Shown here one piece after another: positions 52,937-60,720 of a DNA stretch of 64,000 nucleotides. Position 1 is the stretch's first letter. Each line of letters opens with the position of its first letter. Under the pieces are notes generated by a model. That model was not told where the DNA came from. It saw only the letters and a program-made list of their open reading frames with translations, and did not search any database. The DNA lies in NCBI GenBank assembly GCA_965224065.1, contig CBDCYF010000005.1, positions 682,001 to 746,000 of the forward strand. Reading direction: 5' to 3'. The DNA comes from JAOTZA01 sp965224065 (lineage in GTDB: Bacteria; Acidobacteriota; Thermoanaerobaculia; Multivoradales; JAHEKO01). Made by a program: the position numbers and the translations under genes.

Positions 52937-53726
52937 CGATCATGACCAGCACCAGTATGGCGATTCCCAAGAGAATCCGGTAGATCGCAAAGGGCACCAG
53001 GCTCTGGCGCCGGACCCACGAGAGAAGCCAACCGATGGTCAGATAAGAGGAGACCGCCGACGTCACAAACCCGACGGCCAGCATCAGATAACCGTTTTCG
53101 AGCGCCGCCTCGCCCAGATCCAAAAGCTGCTTGACCGCGACCACGAGTCCCAGTGGGATGGCGAGAAGAAAAGAAAATCTCGCCGCGGGCACGCGCGCAA
53201 AGCCCAGGGCCAGGGCCGCGGTGAGCGTGACACCCGAGCGCGACACACCGGGAATCAGCGCCAGCGCCTGCGCCAGACCGATCAGCAGCCCGGCGCGCCA
53301 GCCGAGATCGGCCAGGCCGAGCCCGTCCGGCGAGCGGCGGTCCGCCCACCACAGCAACAACCCGAACACGATCGAGGTCCAGGCGATGAGAACGGGCCAG
53401 CGAGCCGTGGTGGCGATCTGCGGCTCGAACCACCAGCCGGCCGCGGCGACCGGCACCGTGGCGGCCAGCAGGATCCAACCGAGATCCGACCGATCTCCGG
53501 GCTCGCCCCGCCCCATGAGCCCGCGGGCCACCCCGCGCAAGTCGTCGCGAAAAAAGAGCATCAGCGAGACCAGGGTACCGATGTGGGCCACGGTATCGAA
53601 GGCCAGGCCCTCGTCCCGCCAGCCCAGGACATAGGAGGTCAACACCAGATGCGCCGATGAGCTGATCGGCAAAAACTCCGTGATCCCCTGAATGCAACCC
53701 AGGATCGCGGCCTGCAAGACACTCAT
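52920..53726 (-). CDS. uppP: Undecaprenyl-diphosphatase
   Basis: This integral membrane enzyme recycles the lipid carrier for peptidoglycan and other surface polymers by removing one phosphate from undecaprenyl pyrophosphate. It is 268 residues with eight or so helices. EFLPISSSAH near the N-terminus and PGVSRSG near residue 170 are the two catalytic motifs. The ATG at 53726 matches the family start (SVLQAAILGCIQGITEFLP); a longer frame adds 92 Arg-rich residues and is rejected. It heads an operon that continues with the ECF sigma factor. It confers bacitracin tolerance when overproduced in other bacteria. Confidence 0.95.
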   Translation of the reverse strand: MSVLQAAILGCIQGITEFLPISSSAHLVLTSYVLGWRDEGLAFDTVAHIGTLVSLMLFFRDDLRGVARGLMGRGEPGDRSDLGWILLAATVPVAAAGWWFEPQIATTARWPVLIAWTSIVFGLLLWWADRRSPDGLGLADLGWRAGLLIGLAQALALIPGVSRSGVTLTAALALGFARVPAARFSFLLAIPLGLVVAVKQLLDLGEAALENGYLMLAVGFVTSAVSSYLTIGWLLSWVRRQSLVPFAIYRILLGIAILVLVMIGARPS

Positions 53727-53827
53727 AGGGCGAAGCTCGCGCTCCTGCGGCCGCAACCGGGGACAGGGGGACCCGGCCCGGTGACGTGTGAACGGCGACC
53801 CTTCATCCCGCCGCGGATTGTAGCCGG

Positions 53828-55399
53828 ATGACGCCGTTCGCGCCGATATACTCGCCCCGCGCTGACGCGCGTCGCCCCGCCGGCCCCACGACCAACGTGT
53901 CCGAGTTCCCGACAGCCGCCGACCGCGCCGAGATCGCCGGCCGGGGCATCGCGATGGCGGAGATCGAGCGCCAGCTCTCCCTGCTCGCCAAGGGAGTGGC
54001 ATCGGCCCGGCTTGACCGTCCCTGCCGGCTGGAAGACGGGGTCGTTCGGCTTGCGCCCGAGGATTGGAACGATTTGGAGCGCGAGTGGGAGCAGGCGGCC
54101 AAAGCCGGCAGGCTGCTCAAATTTGTGCCGGCTTCCGGCGCCGCGACCCGAATGTTCGCGTTTCTACAACCGTTGCTGGACGCTCGGGGAGTCACCCCGA
54201 CCACGGAGATCCGCCGGTTTCTCGACCATCTCGATCGGATGCCTTTCGTAGACGATCCGTCTTCCGGGGCCTACCCGGAGACAGGCCAACGCGACCCGCG
54301 CGAGGTCGCTCGCTTCCTGCTGACCTCCGCCGGAGCCGATCTGGGAAACCGTCCCAAGGGGCTATTGCCCTTTCACGCCTACGCCGACGGGTGTAGGACG
54401 GCTCTGGCCGAGCATTTCTACGAAGCCACCCACCATCTCGGGCCGTCCGGCGGGCCGCATCGGATGCACTTCACGGTGTCACCCGCGCATCGGGCGGCGT
54501 TCGAGGCGGCGGCGCGCGAGCTGACGGCGCGGCTGGCGGGCGAGGGCGAGGGCTTCGAAGTCGACTTCTCCACCCAGGGGTCCTCGACCGACACGCTGGC
54601 CCTCGGCGGTGACGGCGCGCCCGCCCGGACGGCCGACGGCCGCCTGGTGTTCCGTCCCGCCGGGCACGGCGCCTTGATCGGCAACCTCGAGCAGACCGGG
54701 GACGACGTGGTCTTCGTCAAGAACATCGACAACATCGCCCGCCACGAGCGGCACGGCGAGAACGGAGCTTGGAAGCGGCGACTGGCAGGTTACCTCCTTC
54801 GACTGCAGAAAACGAGTTGGGAGCTCTTGAAGGCGCTCGAACGGAACGGCACCGAAGACGAGACCGTCGAGCGCGCGGCTGCGTTCGTCGGCGGCACGCT
54901 CGGGGCCACCGAGCCGGCCACCGGCAACCGGAGTGCGGAGGCGCACAGACGTTGGCTCATCGAACGCCTGGATCGGCCGCTGCGGGTCGTCGGAGTGGTG
55001 AGAAATCAGGGCGAGCCCGGCGGCGGACCGTTTTGGGTCGCCGGCCCGGAAAACATGGTAATGCCCCAGATCGTCGAAGCGTCCCAGGTCGACACCTCCG
55101 ATCCGGAGCAGCGCCGGATCTGGGAAGCGGCCACGCACTTCAACCCGGTCGATTTGGTCTGCGCCTTGCGCGACCGCCACGGCAACGCCTATTCACTCGA
55201 CCGCTATGTCGACCCCGAGGCCTCGATGATCTCGGTCAAGCGGGAGGGCGACCGCGAGATCCGAGTGCTCGAGCGCCCGGGCCTCTGGAACGGCGCCATG
55301 GCCGGATGGAGCACCGTATTTGTGGAAGTGCCCGCGGAGACCTTCACCCCGGTCAAGACCGCACTCGACCTGTTGAGACCCGAGCACCAACCCGGCTAG
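53828..55399 (+). CDS. DUF4301-like protein
   Basis: This 523-residue protein resembles the DUF4301 family, which is distantly like sugar nucleotidyltransferases. Features in order are LLKFVPASGAATRMF (phosphate-loop-like, about 98-112), KGLLPFHAYADGCRTAL and THHLGPSGG (170-205), MHFTVSPAH, FSTQGSSTDTLAL, GHGALIGNL, and VVGVVRNQGEPGGGPFWV with FNPVDLVCA near the end. It is cytosolic, with no signal. It is divergent from uppP with a 101-base gap. A role in nucleotide-sugar metabolism is suggested only by fold resemblance; no one has shown a reaction as far as I know. Confidence 0.7.
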   Translation: MTPFAPIYSPRADARRPAGPTTNVSEFPTAADRAEIAGRGIAMAEIERQLSLLAKGVASARLDRPCRLEDGVVRLAPEDWNDLEREWEQAAKAGRLLKFVPASGAATRMFAFLQPLLDARGVTPTTEIRRFLDHLDRMPFVDDPSSGAYPETGQRDPREVARFLLTSAGADLGNRPKGLLPFHAYADGCRTALAEHFYEATHHLGPSGGPHRMHFTVSPAHRAAFEAAARELTARLAGEGEGFEVDFSTQGSSTDTLALGGDGAPARTADGRLVFRPAGHGALIGNLEQTGDDVVFVKNIDNIARHERHGENGAWKRRLAGYLLRLQKTSWELLKALERNGTEDETVERAAAFVGGTLGATEPATGNRSAEAHRRWLIERLDRPLRVVGVVRNQGEPGGGPFWVAGPENMVMPQIVEASQVDTSDPEQRRIWEAATHFNPVDLVCALRDRHGNAYSLDRYVDPEASMISVKREGDREIRVLERPGLWNGAMAGWSTVFVEVPAETFTPVKTALDLLRPEHQPG

Positions 55400-55576
55400 G
55401 CGAGGGAGCGTCCGCGCCTTGGGAGCAACACCCAGCGAGTAGATCGTGGAAAGCGGCCGGCAGGTCGGGCGACCCGCAGCGAGGCGCGCCGCAAGCGTAC
55501 TCGAGTACGTTGAGGACGCGCTAAGCGAGGATCGCTCGAGATGCCGGCCGATCTCCGCGAGATACCGCTGGGCCAC

Positions 55577-56908
55577 CTAATAAGCGCTCAGATATCGCTC
55601 CTGCTCCCACGGATGCACATGGCTCTGGTACTCGGCCCATTCGGCCCGTTTGGCGAGCAGAAAGTGCTCGGTGATGTGCTTGCCCAGGGCGTCGCAAATC
55701 ACCTTGTCTTTTTCCAGATTGTCGAGGGCGGCGGAGAGACTGCCCGGTAGCTCCTCGATCTTGCGGCGTTTCTTTTCGCGCTGGCTCATGGCAAAGATGT
55801 TCTTGTCCACCGGCGGCCCGGGATCGATCTTGTTCCGGACGCCGTCCAAACCGGCGGCCAGCATCACGGCGTAGGCGAGATAGGGATTGCAAGCCGGGTC
55901 CGGCATCCGGACCTCGCAGCGGGTCGACATGCCTCGTTTCGCCGGCACGCGCACCAGGGGGCTGCGGTTCTTCTCCGACCAGGCGATGTTGGTGGGCGCC
56001 TCATAGCCGGGGACCAGCCGTTTGTAGGAGTTGACCAGCGGGTTGGTGACCGCGACAAAGGCCTTGGCGTGCTTGAGAACGCCGCCGATATAGCCCAGCG
56101 CGACCTTGCTGAGCTGCCACTCGGCGGTCTTGGCGAAAAACGCGTTCTTTCCCTGACGGGAGAACAGGCTCTGATTGCAGTGCATCCCGGAGCCGTTGAC
56201 CCCGACCAGCGGCTTGGGCATAAACGTCGCGTGCAGCCCTTCGTCAAGCGCCACTTTCTTGACCACAAAGCGGAACGTCGCCACATTGTCGGCGCAAGCC
56301 ACCGCCTCGGCGTACTTGAAGTCGATCTCGTGCTGGCCCGGGGCGACCTCGTGGTGCGCCGCCTCGACCTCGAAGCCCATCGACTCGAGCACCATCACGA
56401 TGTCACGGCGACATTTCTCACCCTTGTCGACCGGGGTCAAGTCGAAATATCCGCCGACGTCGTGGGTGTCGAGAAGCGTCTCCCCGCCGGCGTCCTTCTG
56501 AAAAAGGAAGAACTCGGCCTCGGGGCCGACCACCATGCTGTATCCCTTTTCGGCGGCCTTCTCGACCTGGCGTTTGAGAGCCAAGCGCGGACAACCGGCA
56601 AAGGGCGAGCCATCCGGCCGGTAGATGTCGCAGATCAGCCGCGCCACCCGCGAGCCGTCGCTGCTGGTCCAGGGGTTGACCTGGAACGTGTCGAGGTCCG
56701 GGACCAACAGCATGTCCGACTCCTCGATGCGAACAAACCCCTCGATCGACGAGCCGTCAAAGGCGATCTGGCCGTCGAGCGCCTTGCCGAACTGGCTCTT
56801 GGGCACCTCGACGTTCTTGAGCGTCCCCAGCAGGTCGGTGAACTGGAGGCGCAGAAAGCGGACCTTCTCGCGGTTGACGATCTTCTGTATCTCGGCTCGG
56901 CTTGGCAA
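55577..56908 (-). CDS. glnA: Glutamine synthetase, type I alpha
   Basis: This enzyme makes glutamine from glutamate, ammonia and ATP. The 443-residue length and absence of the beta-type insert mark the alpha subtype. The start is TTG at 56908, six bases after AAGGAG. FDGSSIEGFVRIEESDM includes Arg60, equivalent to the Arg that mediates feedback inhibition in Bacillus. VGPEAEFFLF, NGSGMHCNQSLF and the glutamate loop region are present. At the site of adenylylation in beta enzymes the sequence is DKNIFAMS, with Phe for Tyr, so that control is absent. It is monocistronic with its own promoter; no GlnR or PII gene is near. Confidence 0.96.
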   Translation of the reverse strand: MPSRAEIQKIVNREKVRFLRLQFTDLLGTLKNVEVPKSQFGKALDGQIAFDGSSIEGFVRIEESDMLLVPDLDTFQVNPWTSSDGSRVARLICDIYRPDGSPFAGCPRLALKRQVEKAAEKGYSMVVGPEAEFFLFQKDAGGETLLDTHDVGGYFDLTPVDKGEKCRRDIVMVLESMGFEVEAAHHEVAPGQHEIDFKYAEAVACADNVATFRFVVKKVALDEGLHATFMPKPLVGVNGSGMHCNQSLFSRQGKNAFFAKTAEWQLSKVALGYIGGVLKHAKAFVAVTNPLVNSYKRLVPGYEAPTNIAWSEKNRSPLVRVPAKRGMSTRCEVRMPDPACNPYLAYAVMLAAGLDGVRNKIDPGPPVDKNIFAMSQREKKRRKIEELPGSLSAALDNLEKDKVICDALGKHITEHFLLAKRAEWAEYQSHVHPWEQERYLSAY

Positions 56909-56938
56909 AGTGTTCTCCTTTTCTTGTCGATTTGGCGA

Positions 56939-56967
56939 AAATTAGCGAACACTCGGACAAAAATCAA
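56939..56967 (-). promoter_or_regulatory. glnA promoter
   Basis: On the minus strand TTGATT (56962-56967) and TAATTT (56939-56944) are 17 bases apart in an AT-rich gap, placing the start about 30 bases before the TTG codon. TTTTTG-type tracts flank it. No nitrogen-regulator dyad was recognised. Confidence 0.6.
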
Positions 56968-57152
56968 GCGATTTTTGGCAAAATGAGCCGTAAAAAGTGT
57001 CTAACCGTCAAAATTCATGGATCACTGGAAGCGACGCGCAAGCAGCCGATATGGCCCGATCCGCCGCCGCGATGTGCTACTCTTCTCGGGTTCCGAATCC
57101 CGTTTCGAGTCGCTCCCGGATCGATTCGAAGTCTTTCGCAGGAGAACACGCC

Positions 57153-57488
57153 GTGGCCGAAGATGTCTTTCGCTTGCCCTTTCTCAAGCTCGAGATCAAG
57201 AAGCCGAGATCGTGGGATTTCGCGGCGCTCGCCGCGCTCGTCGCCGCCCTGGTGCTGGCCGGGGTCAACCTGGCGGCCGCCGGCTCCAAGCAGCCCGGCA
57301 CCTCGCTATCGGGGGGGTTCACGCTGGCCCTGGTTCTCGCCCAGCTCGCGGTCGCCAGCGCCAGCCTGTTGATCCTCGGCAAGACAGCCAAATACGGCAC
57401 GATCTGGGGCAACCTGGGGGCGGTCGCAGGTATGCTGATCGGGGTCAGCGGCGTGCTGCTGGCCGCCGCACTGTGGACCGCCGCCTAG
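57153..57488 (+). CDS. Small membrane protein with three helices
   Basis: The 111-residue protein starts at GTG 57153, seven bases after AGGAGA; the longer frame to 56997 crosses the glnA control region and is rejected. A short charged N-terminus (LPFLKLEIKKPRS) precedes three hydrophobic helices (about 22-42, 55-77, 86-108), with a KTAKYGTIWGN loop between the second and third. It has no recognised family. It precedes the TVP38-family gene on the same strand after 111 bases. Confidence 0.55.
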   Translation: MAEDVFRLPFLKLEIKKPRSWDFAALAALVAALVLAGVNLAAAGSKQPGTSLSGGFTLALVLAQLAVASASLLILGKTAKYGTIWGNLGAVAGMLIGVSGVLLAAALWTAA

Positions 57489-57599
57489 CCGCGTTAGCCG
57501 CGGCAGCCGCGGCAGCCACCGACACAGAACCACAAGACCGGCAGGCTCGTAAGTTGGCGTGGTGACAGCCGGGCTATTCCGGCTCGATTGCCGATCCGT

Positions 57600-58382
57600 A
57601 TGAGCTCCGATCGCAAGACAACTGCTACGGGCAAAATTCTCCGGGCGGTGGCGCTGCTCGTGGCCCTCGGGCTCCTGGTCTGGGCGGGACGAGCGCTGGG
57701 CGGATATGTCCCGCGGTTCGCCGAGTGGGTCGAGGGCCTGGGCTTCTGGGGACCGGTGGTCTTTGTCCTCGGATACGCGGCTGCCACGGTGGCGTTTGCC
57801 CCGGGATCGCTGCTGACCCTGGCCGCCGGTGCCATCTTCGGGTTGGTGCGGGGCACGGTCTACGTCTTCTTCGGCTCCTCGATCGGCGCCATCGCCGCCT
57901 TTCTGATCGCCCGCTATCTGGCCCGTGGGGCGATCGAGCGGCGTCTGGCGAACCGGCCCCGTTTTGCCTCGATCGACCGCGCCGTCGCCGCCCAGGGGCG
58001 CAAGATCGTCTTTCTGCTGAGGCTGTCGCCGGTCTTTCCGTTCAACTTGCTCAACTATGCGCTGGGGCTGACCCGCGTGCGCCTGGCGGACTATGCCGTG
58101 GCCTGCCTGGGAATGATCCCCGGGACGTTTCTATACGTGTACTACGGCAAGGCGCTGGGCAGCCTGGCGGCGGTCGCCGGGGGCGCCGCAATCGAGCGCG
58201 ACACCGGCTATTGGGTCGTCCTGGGGCTCGGTCTCGCCGCCACTCTGGCGGTGACCACCATCGTCGCCCGGATCGCCCGGCGCGCCCTGGGCGGCGAGGT
58301 ACCGGCCGCGGACACTCCCCCAAAGCAAGAAATTGCCCAAGAAATCACCCAGGAAATCTCCGAGGAGAGCTCCGATGTCTGA
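57600..58382 (+). CDS. TVP38/TMEM64 (SNARE-associated) family membrane protein
   Basis: The 260-residue protein has five to six helices. The family core is clear: FAPGSLLTLAAGAIFG, GTVYVFFGSSIGAIAAFLIAR, FLLRLSPVFPFNLLNYALG and IPGTFLYVYYGKALG. The TVP38/DedA superfamily includes lipid scramblases and transporters of lipid carriers, so a role in membrane lipid or undecaprenyl phosphate movement is possible. The ATG at 57600 is chosen; a TTG four codons earlier is possible. It overlaps the next gene, a disulfide oxidoreductase, by eight bases. This pair, often annotated as mercuric reductase plus TVP38 in other genomes, suggests a joint function. Confidence 0.85.
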   Translation: MSSDRKTTATGKILRAVALLVALGLLVWAGRALGGYVPRFAEWVEGLGFWGPVVFVLGYAAATVAFAPGSLLTLAAGAIFGLVRGTVYVFFGSSIGAIAAFLIARYLARGAIERRLANRPRFASIDRAVAAQGRKIVFLLRLSPVFPFNLLNYALGLTRVRLADYAVACLGMIPGTFLYVYYGKALGSLAAVAGGAAIERDTGYWVVLGLGLAATLAVTTIVARIARRALGGEVPAADTPPKQEIAQEITQEISEESSDV

Positions 58383-59940
58383 AACCGACGACCTCGATCC
58401 GGTCCCGAATCTGGACGGCGAGTTGGCCGAGCTGCTGGAGCCCCTCGACCGACACAACCGCGAGCTGCTCGGGCAAGTCCACCCCACCGATTGGGTCAAT
58501 CCCCGGCCGGCGGACCGCTACCATCTCGTGGTCGTCGGGGGCGGAACGGCGGGGCTGGTGAGCGCCGCAGGAGCCGCAGGACTCGGGGCCCGGGTCGCTC
58601 TCGTCGAGCGGCGGTTCCTCGGTGGCGACTGCCTCAACTACGGCTGCGTGCCCTCCAAGGCCCTGATCAGCGCGTCCCGGGCCTGGCATGGCGCCCGCCG
58701 CGCCGCCGAGGCGTTCTCCGGACCGCGGGTTGATAGCGATGGCGATGGCGACTTTGCAAAGGTCATGGAGCGGATGCGCCGTTTGCGGGCCAAGATCAGC
58801 CACCACGACGGCGCGCACAGGTTTCGCGACCTGGGTGTCGACGTCTTTATCGGCGAAGGAAAATTCGTCGCCGCCGACGCGGTCGAGGTGGCCGGCGCAA
58901 GGCTCACCTTTCGGCGTGCGGTCATCGCCACCGGCGCCCGGCCGATGATGCTGCCGATTCCCGGCCTTGCCGAGTCCGAGCCGCTCACCAACGAGACCGT
59001 ATTCACCCTGACCGAGCTACCGGGCCGGTTGGGGATCATCGGGGCCGGCCCCATCGGCTGCGAGCTGGCGCAGTCCTTTGCGCGGTTTGGCAGCCGGGTG
59101 TCGCTCTTCGACATCGCCCCGCAGGTGCTGATCCGTGAGGACACCGACGCAGCACGGATCATCCAGCAGGCACTCGTCGAGGACGGCGTCGATCTCCAGC
59201 TCGCGGTCAACATCGGCAACGTCGAACGACGCGGCGCCGAGACCGTGCTCGAGCTCGAAAAGGACGGTGAAGCGAGCCGGATCACCGTCGACCATCTGCT
59301 GCTCGCGGTCGGCCGGGTGCCCAACACCGAGGGCCTGGGGCTCGAAGCCGCCGGCGTCACCGCGACCCGGCATGGCATCGAGGTCGACGACCGTCTCCGC
59401 ACCAGCAATTCGAGAATCTACGCGGTAGGGGACGTCGCCTCGCGCTACAAGTTCACCCACATGGCGGACGCGCTGGCGCGGATCGCCATCCAGAACTCGC
59501 TGTTCTTCGGCCGCAAAAAGGCCAGCGATCTGGTGGTGCCGTGGTGCACCTACACCGACCCGGAGATCGCCCACGTCGGTCTGTACGCCGAAGACGCCGA
59601 GAAGGCGGGGATCGAGGTCGAGACGTTGACCCTGCCGCTCGAGGACGTCGACCGCTCGCTGCTCGAGGGATCGACCGACGGCTTCTTACGAGTCCATGTT
59701 CGCAAGGGCAAGGACGAGATCGTCGGCGCCACCCTGGTCGCCGACCACGCCGGCGACATGATCGGCGAGCTCGCCCTGGCGGTGACCCACAAACTGGGCC
59801 TGGGCAAGCTGGCCTCGACCATCCATCCCTACCCTACCCAGGCCGAGGTGATCAAAAAGGCCGGCGACGCCTGGCAGCGGCGCAAGCTGACTCCCACCGC
59901 CAAAAAACTGTTCGCGCGGTACTTTCGATTCTTTCGCTAG
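58375..59940 (+). CDS. MerA-like pyridine nucleotide-disulfide oxidoreductase
   Basis: The 521-residue flavoenzyme starts with about 45 extra residues before the FAD fold (HLVVVGGGTAGLVSAAGAAG). The redox-active pair is in GGDCLNYGCVPSKAL. The NAD(P) loop is IIGAGPIGCELAQSFARFG, the second FAD contact is IYAVGDVA, and the dimerisation domain keeps TIHPYPTQAEVIKKAGDAW. There is no N-terminal heavy-metal domain and no C-terminal vicinal cysteine pair of true mercuric reductase, so mercury reduction is unlikely. Its tight coupling with the TVP38-family gene suggests a membrane-linked redox job. Confidence 0.88.
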   Translation: MSETDDLDPVPNLDGELAELLEPLDRHNRELLGQVHPTDWVNPRPADRYHLVVVGGGTAGLVSAAGAAGLGARVALVERRFLGGDCLNYGCVPSKALISASRAWHGARRAAEAFSGPRVDSDGDGDFAKVMERMRRLRAKISHHDGAHRFRDLGVDVFIGEGKFVAADAVEVAGARLTFRRAVIATGARPMMLPIPGLAESEPLTNETVFTLTELPGRLGIIGAGPIGCELAQSFARFGSRVSLFDIAPQVLIREDTDAARIIQQALVEDGVDLQLAVNIGNVERRGAETVLELEKDGEASRITVDHLLLAVGRVPNTEGLGLEAAGVTATRHGIEVDDRLRTSNSRIYAVGDVASRYKFTHMADALARIAIQNSLFFGRKKASDLVVPWCTYTDPEIAHVGLYAEDAEKAGIEVETLTLPLEDVDRSLLEGSTDGFLRVHVRKGKDEIVGATLVADHAGDMIGELALAVTHKLGLGKLASTIHPYPTQAEVIKKAGDAWQRRKLTPTAKKLFARYFRFFR

Positions 59941-59953
59941 CGGATTTTCCGCT
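59939..59953. terminator. Short hairpin between convergent genes
   Basis: AGCGGA and TCCGCT pair around TTT at the very end of the oxidoreductase gene, 14 bases before the end of sdhB on the other strand. There is no T-tract after it, so it is a weak candidate. Confidence 0.3.
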
Positions 59954-59966
59954 GGTGGATCTCCCG

Positions 59967-60707
59967 CTAGCGCGAGAATCTGGACCGGAGGTAGTCGCGG
60001 TTCATCTGCGCGATGAAATCGACCGAGATCCCCTTGGGGCAGACCGCCTCGCACTCGGTGAAGTTGCTACAGCTCCCAAAGGCACTCTCCATGGCCTCGA
60101 CCATGCGAGCGGCGCGCCGGGAGCGCTCCGGTTGCCCCTGAGGCAGGCTGCCGAGGTGGGAGATCTTGGCCGACGTAAAGAGCTGCGCCGCCCCGTTGGG
60201 GCACTGAGCGACACAGGCCCCGCAGCCGATGCACTCGGCGGCGTCCATCGCCCGGTCGGACTGCGGCTTGGGCACCGCGATCAAATTCGCCTCGGGGGCG
60301 CTGCCTGTGTTGACCGAGATAAAACCGCCGGCCTCGATGATGCGATCGAAGGCGCCCCGGTTGACCACCAGATCGCGGATCACCGGGAAGGCGGCGGCGC
60401 GAAAGGGCTCGATCCACAGCTCGTCGCCCTCCTTGAACTTGCGCATGTGGAGCTGACAGGTGGCGGTGCCGGGAAAGGGCCCGTGAGCGGCGCCGTTGAT
60501 CATCATCCCGCAGGAGCCGCAGATCCCTTCCCGGCAGTCATGGTCGAACGCCACCGGCTCCTCGCCGTTCTCGATCAGGGACTCGTTGAGCACGTCCAGC
60601 ATCTCGAGAAACGACATGTGCTCCGACACTTCGTCCATCACATAGCGCCGGAACGCCCCTTCGGCGTCGGCCGCGCTCTGTCGCCAGATGTGAAGTGTGA
60701 GTCTCAC
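59967..60707 (-). CDS. sdhB: Succinate dehydrogenase iron-sulfur subunit
   Basis: The 246-residue subunit carries electrons from the flavin to quinone. The [2Fe-2S] cluster is held by CREGICGSCGMMINGA plus a later Cys (GTATCQL). The 4Fe-4S and 3Fe-4S clusters use CIGCGACVAQCPNGA, CSNFTECEAVCPKGI and neighbouring Cys. The start is GTG at 60707, eight bases after GAGGAG and 13 after the sdhA stop. It lies last in sdhCAB. Length and motif style resemble the B-type enzymes with a single membrane subunit. Confidence 0.94.
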   Translation of the reverse strand: MRLTLHIWRQSAADAEGAFRRYVMDEVSEHMSFLEMLDVLNESLIENGEEPVAFDHDCREGICGSCGMMINGAAHGPFPGTATCQLHMRKFKEGDELWIEPFRAAAFPVIRDLVVNRGAFDRIIEAGGFISVNTGSAPEANLIAVPKPQSDRAMDAAECIGCGACVAQCPNGAAQLFTSAKISHLGSLPQGQPERSRRAARMVEAMESAFGSCSNFTECEAVCPKGISVDFIAQMNRDYLRSRFSR

Positions 60708-60720
60708 GATTCGCGCTCCT

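Noticed and set aside
53727..54002. A 92-residue N-terminal extension of UppP
   Set aside because: Arg-rich, unlike any UppP, and it would overlap the divergent DUF4301-like gene start.
58375..59940. Annotation as mercuric reductase
   Set aside because: The N-terminal metal-binding domain and C-terminal cysteine pair needed for mercury handling are absent.
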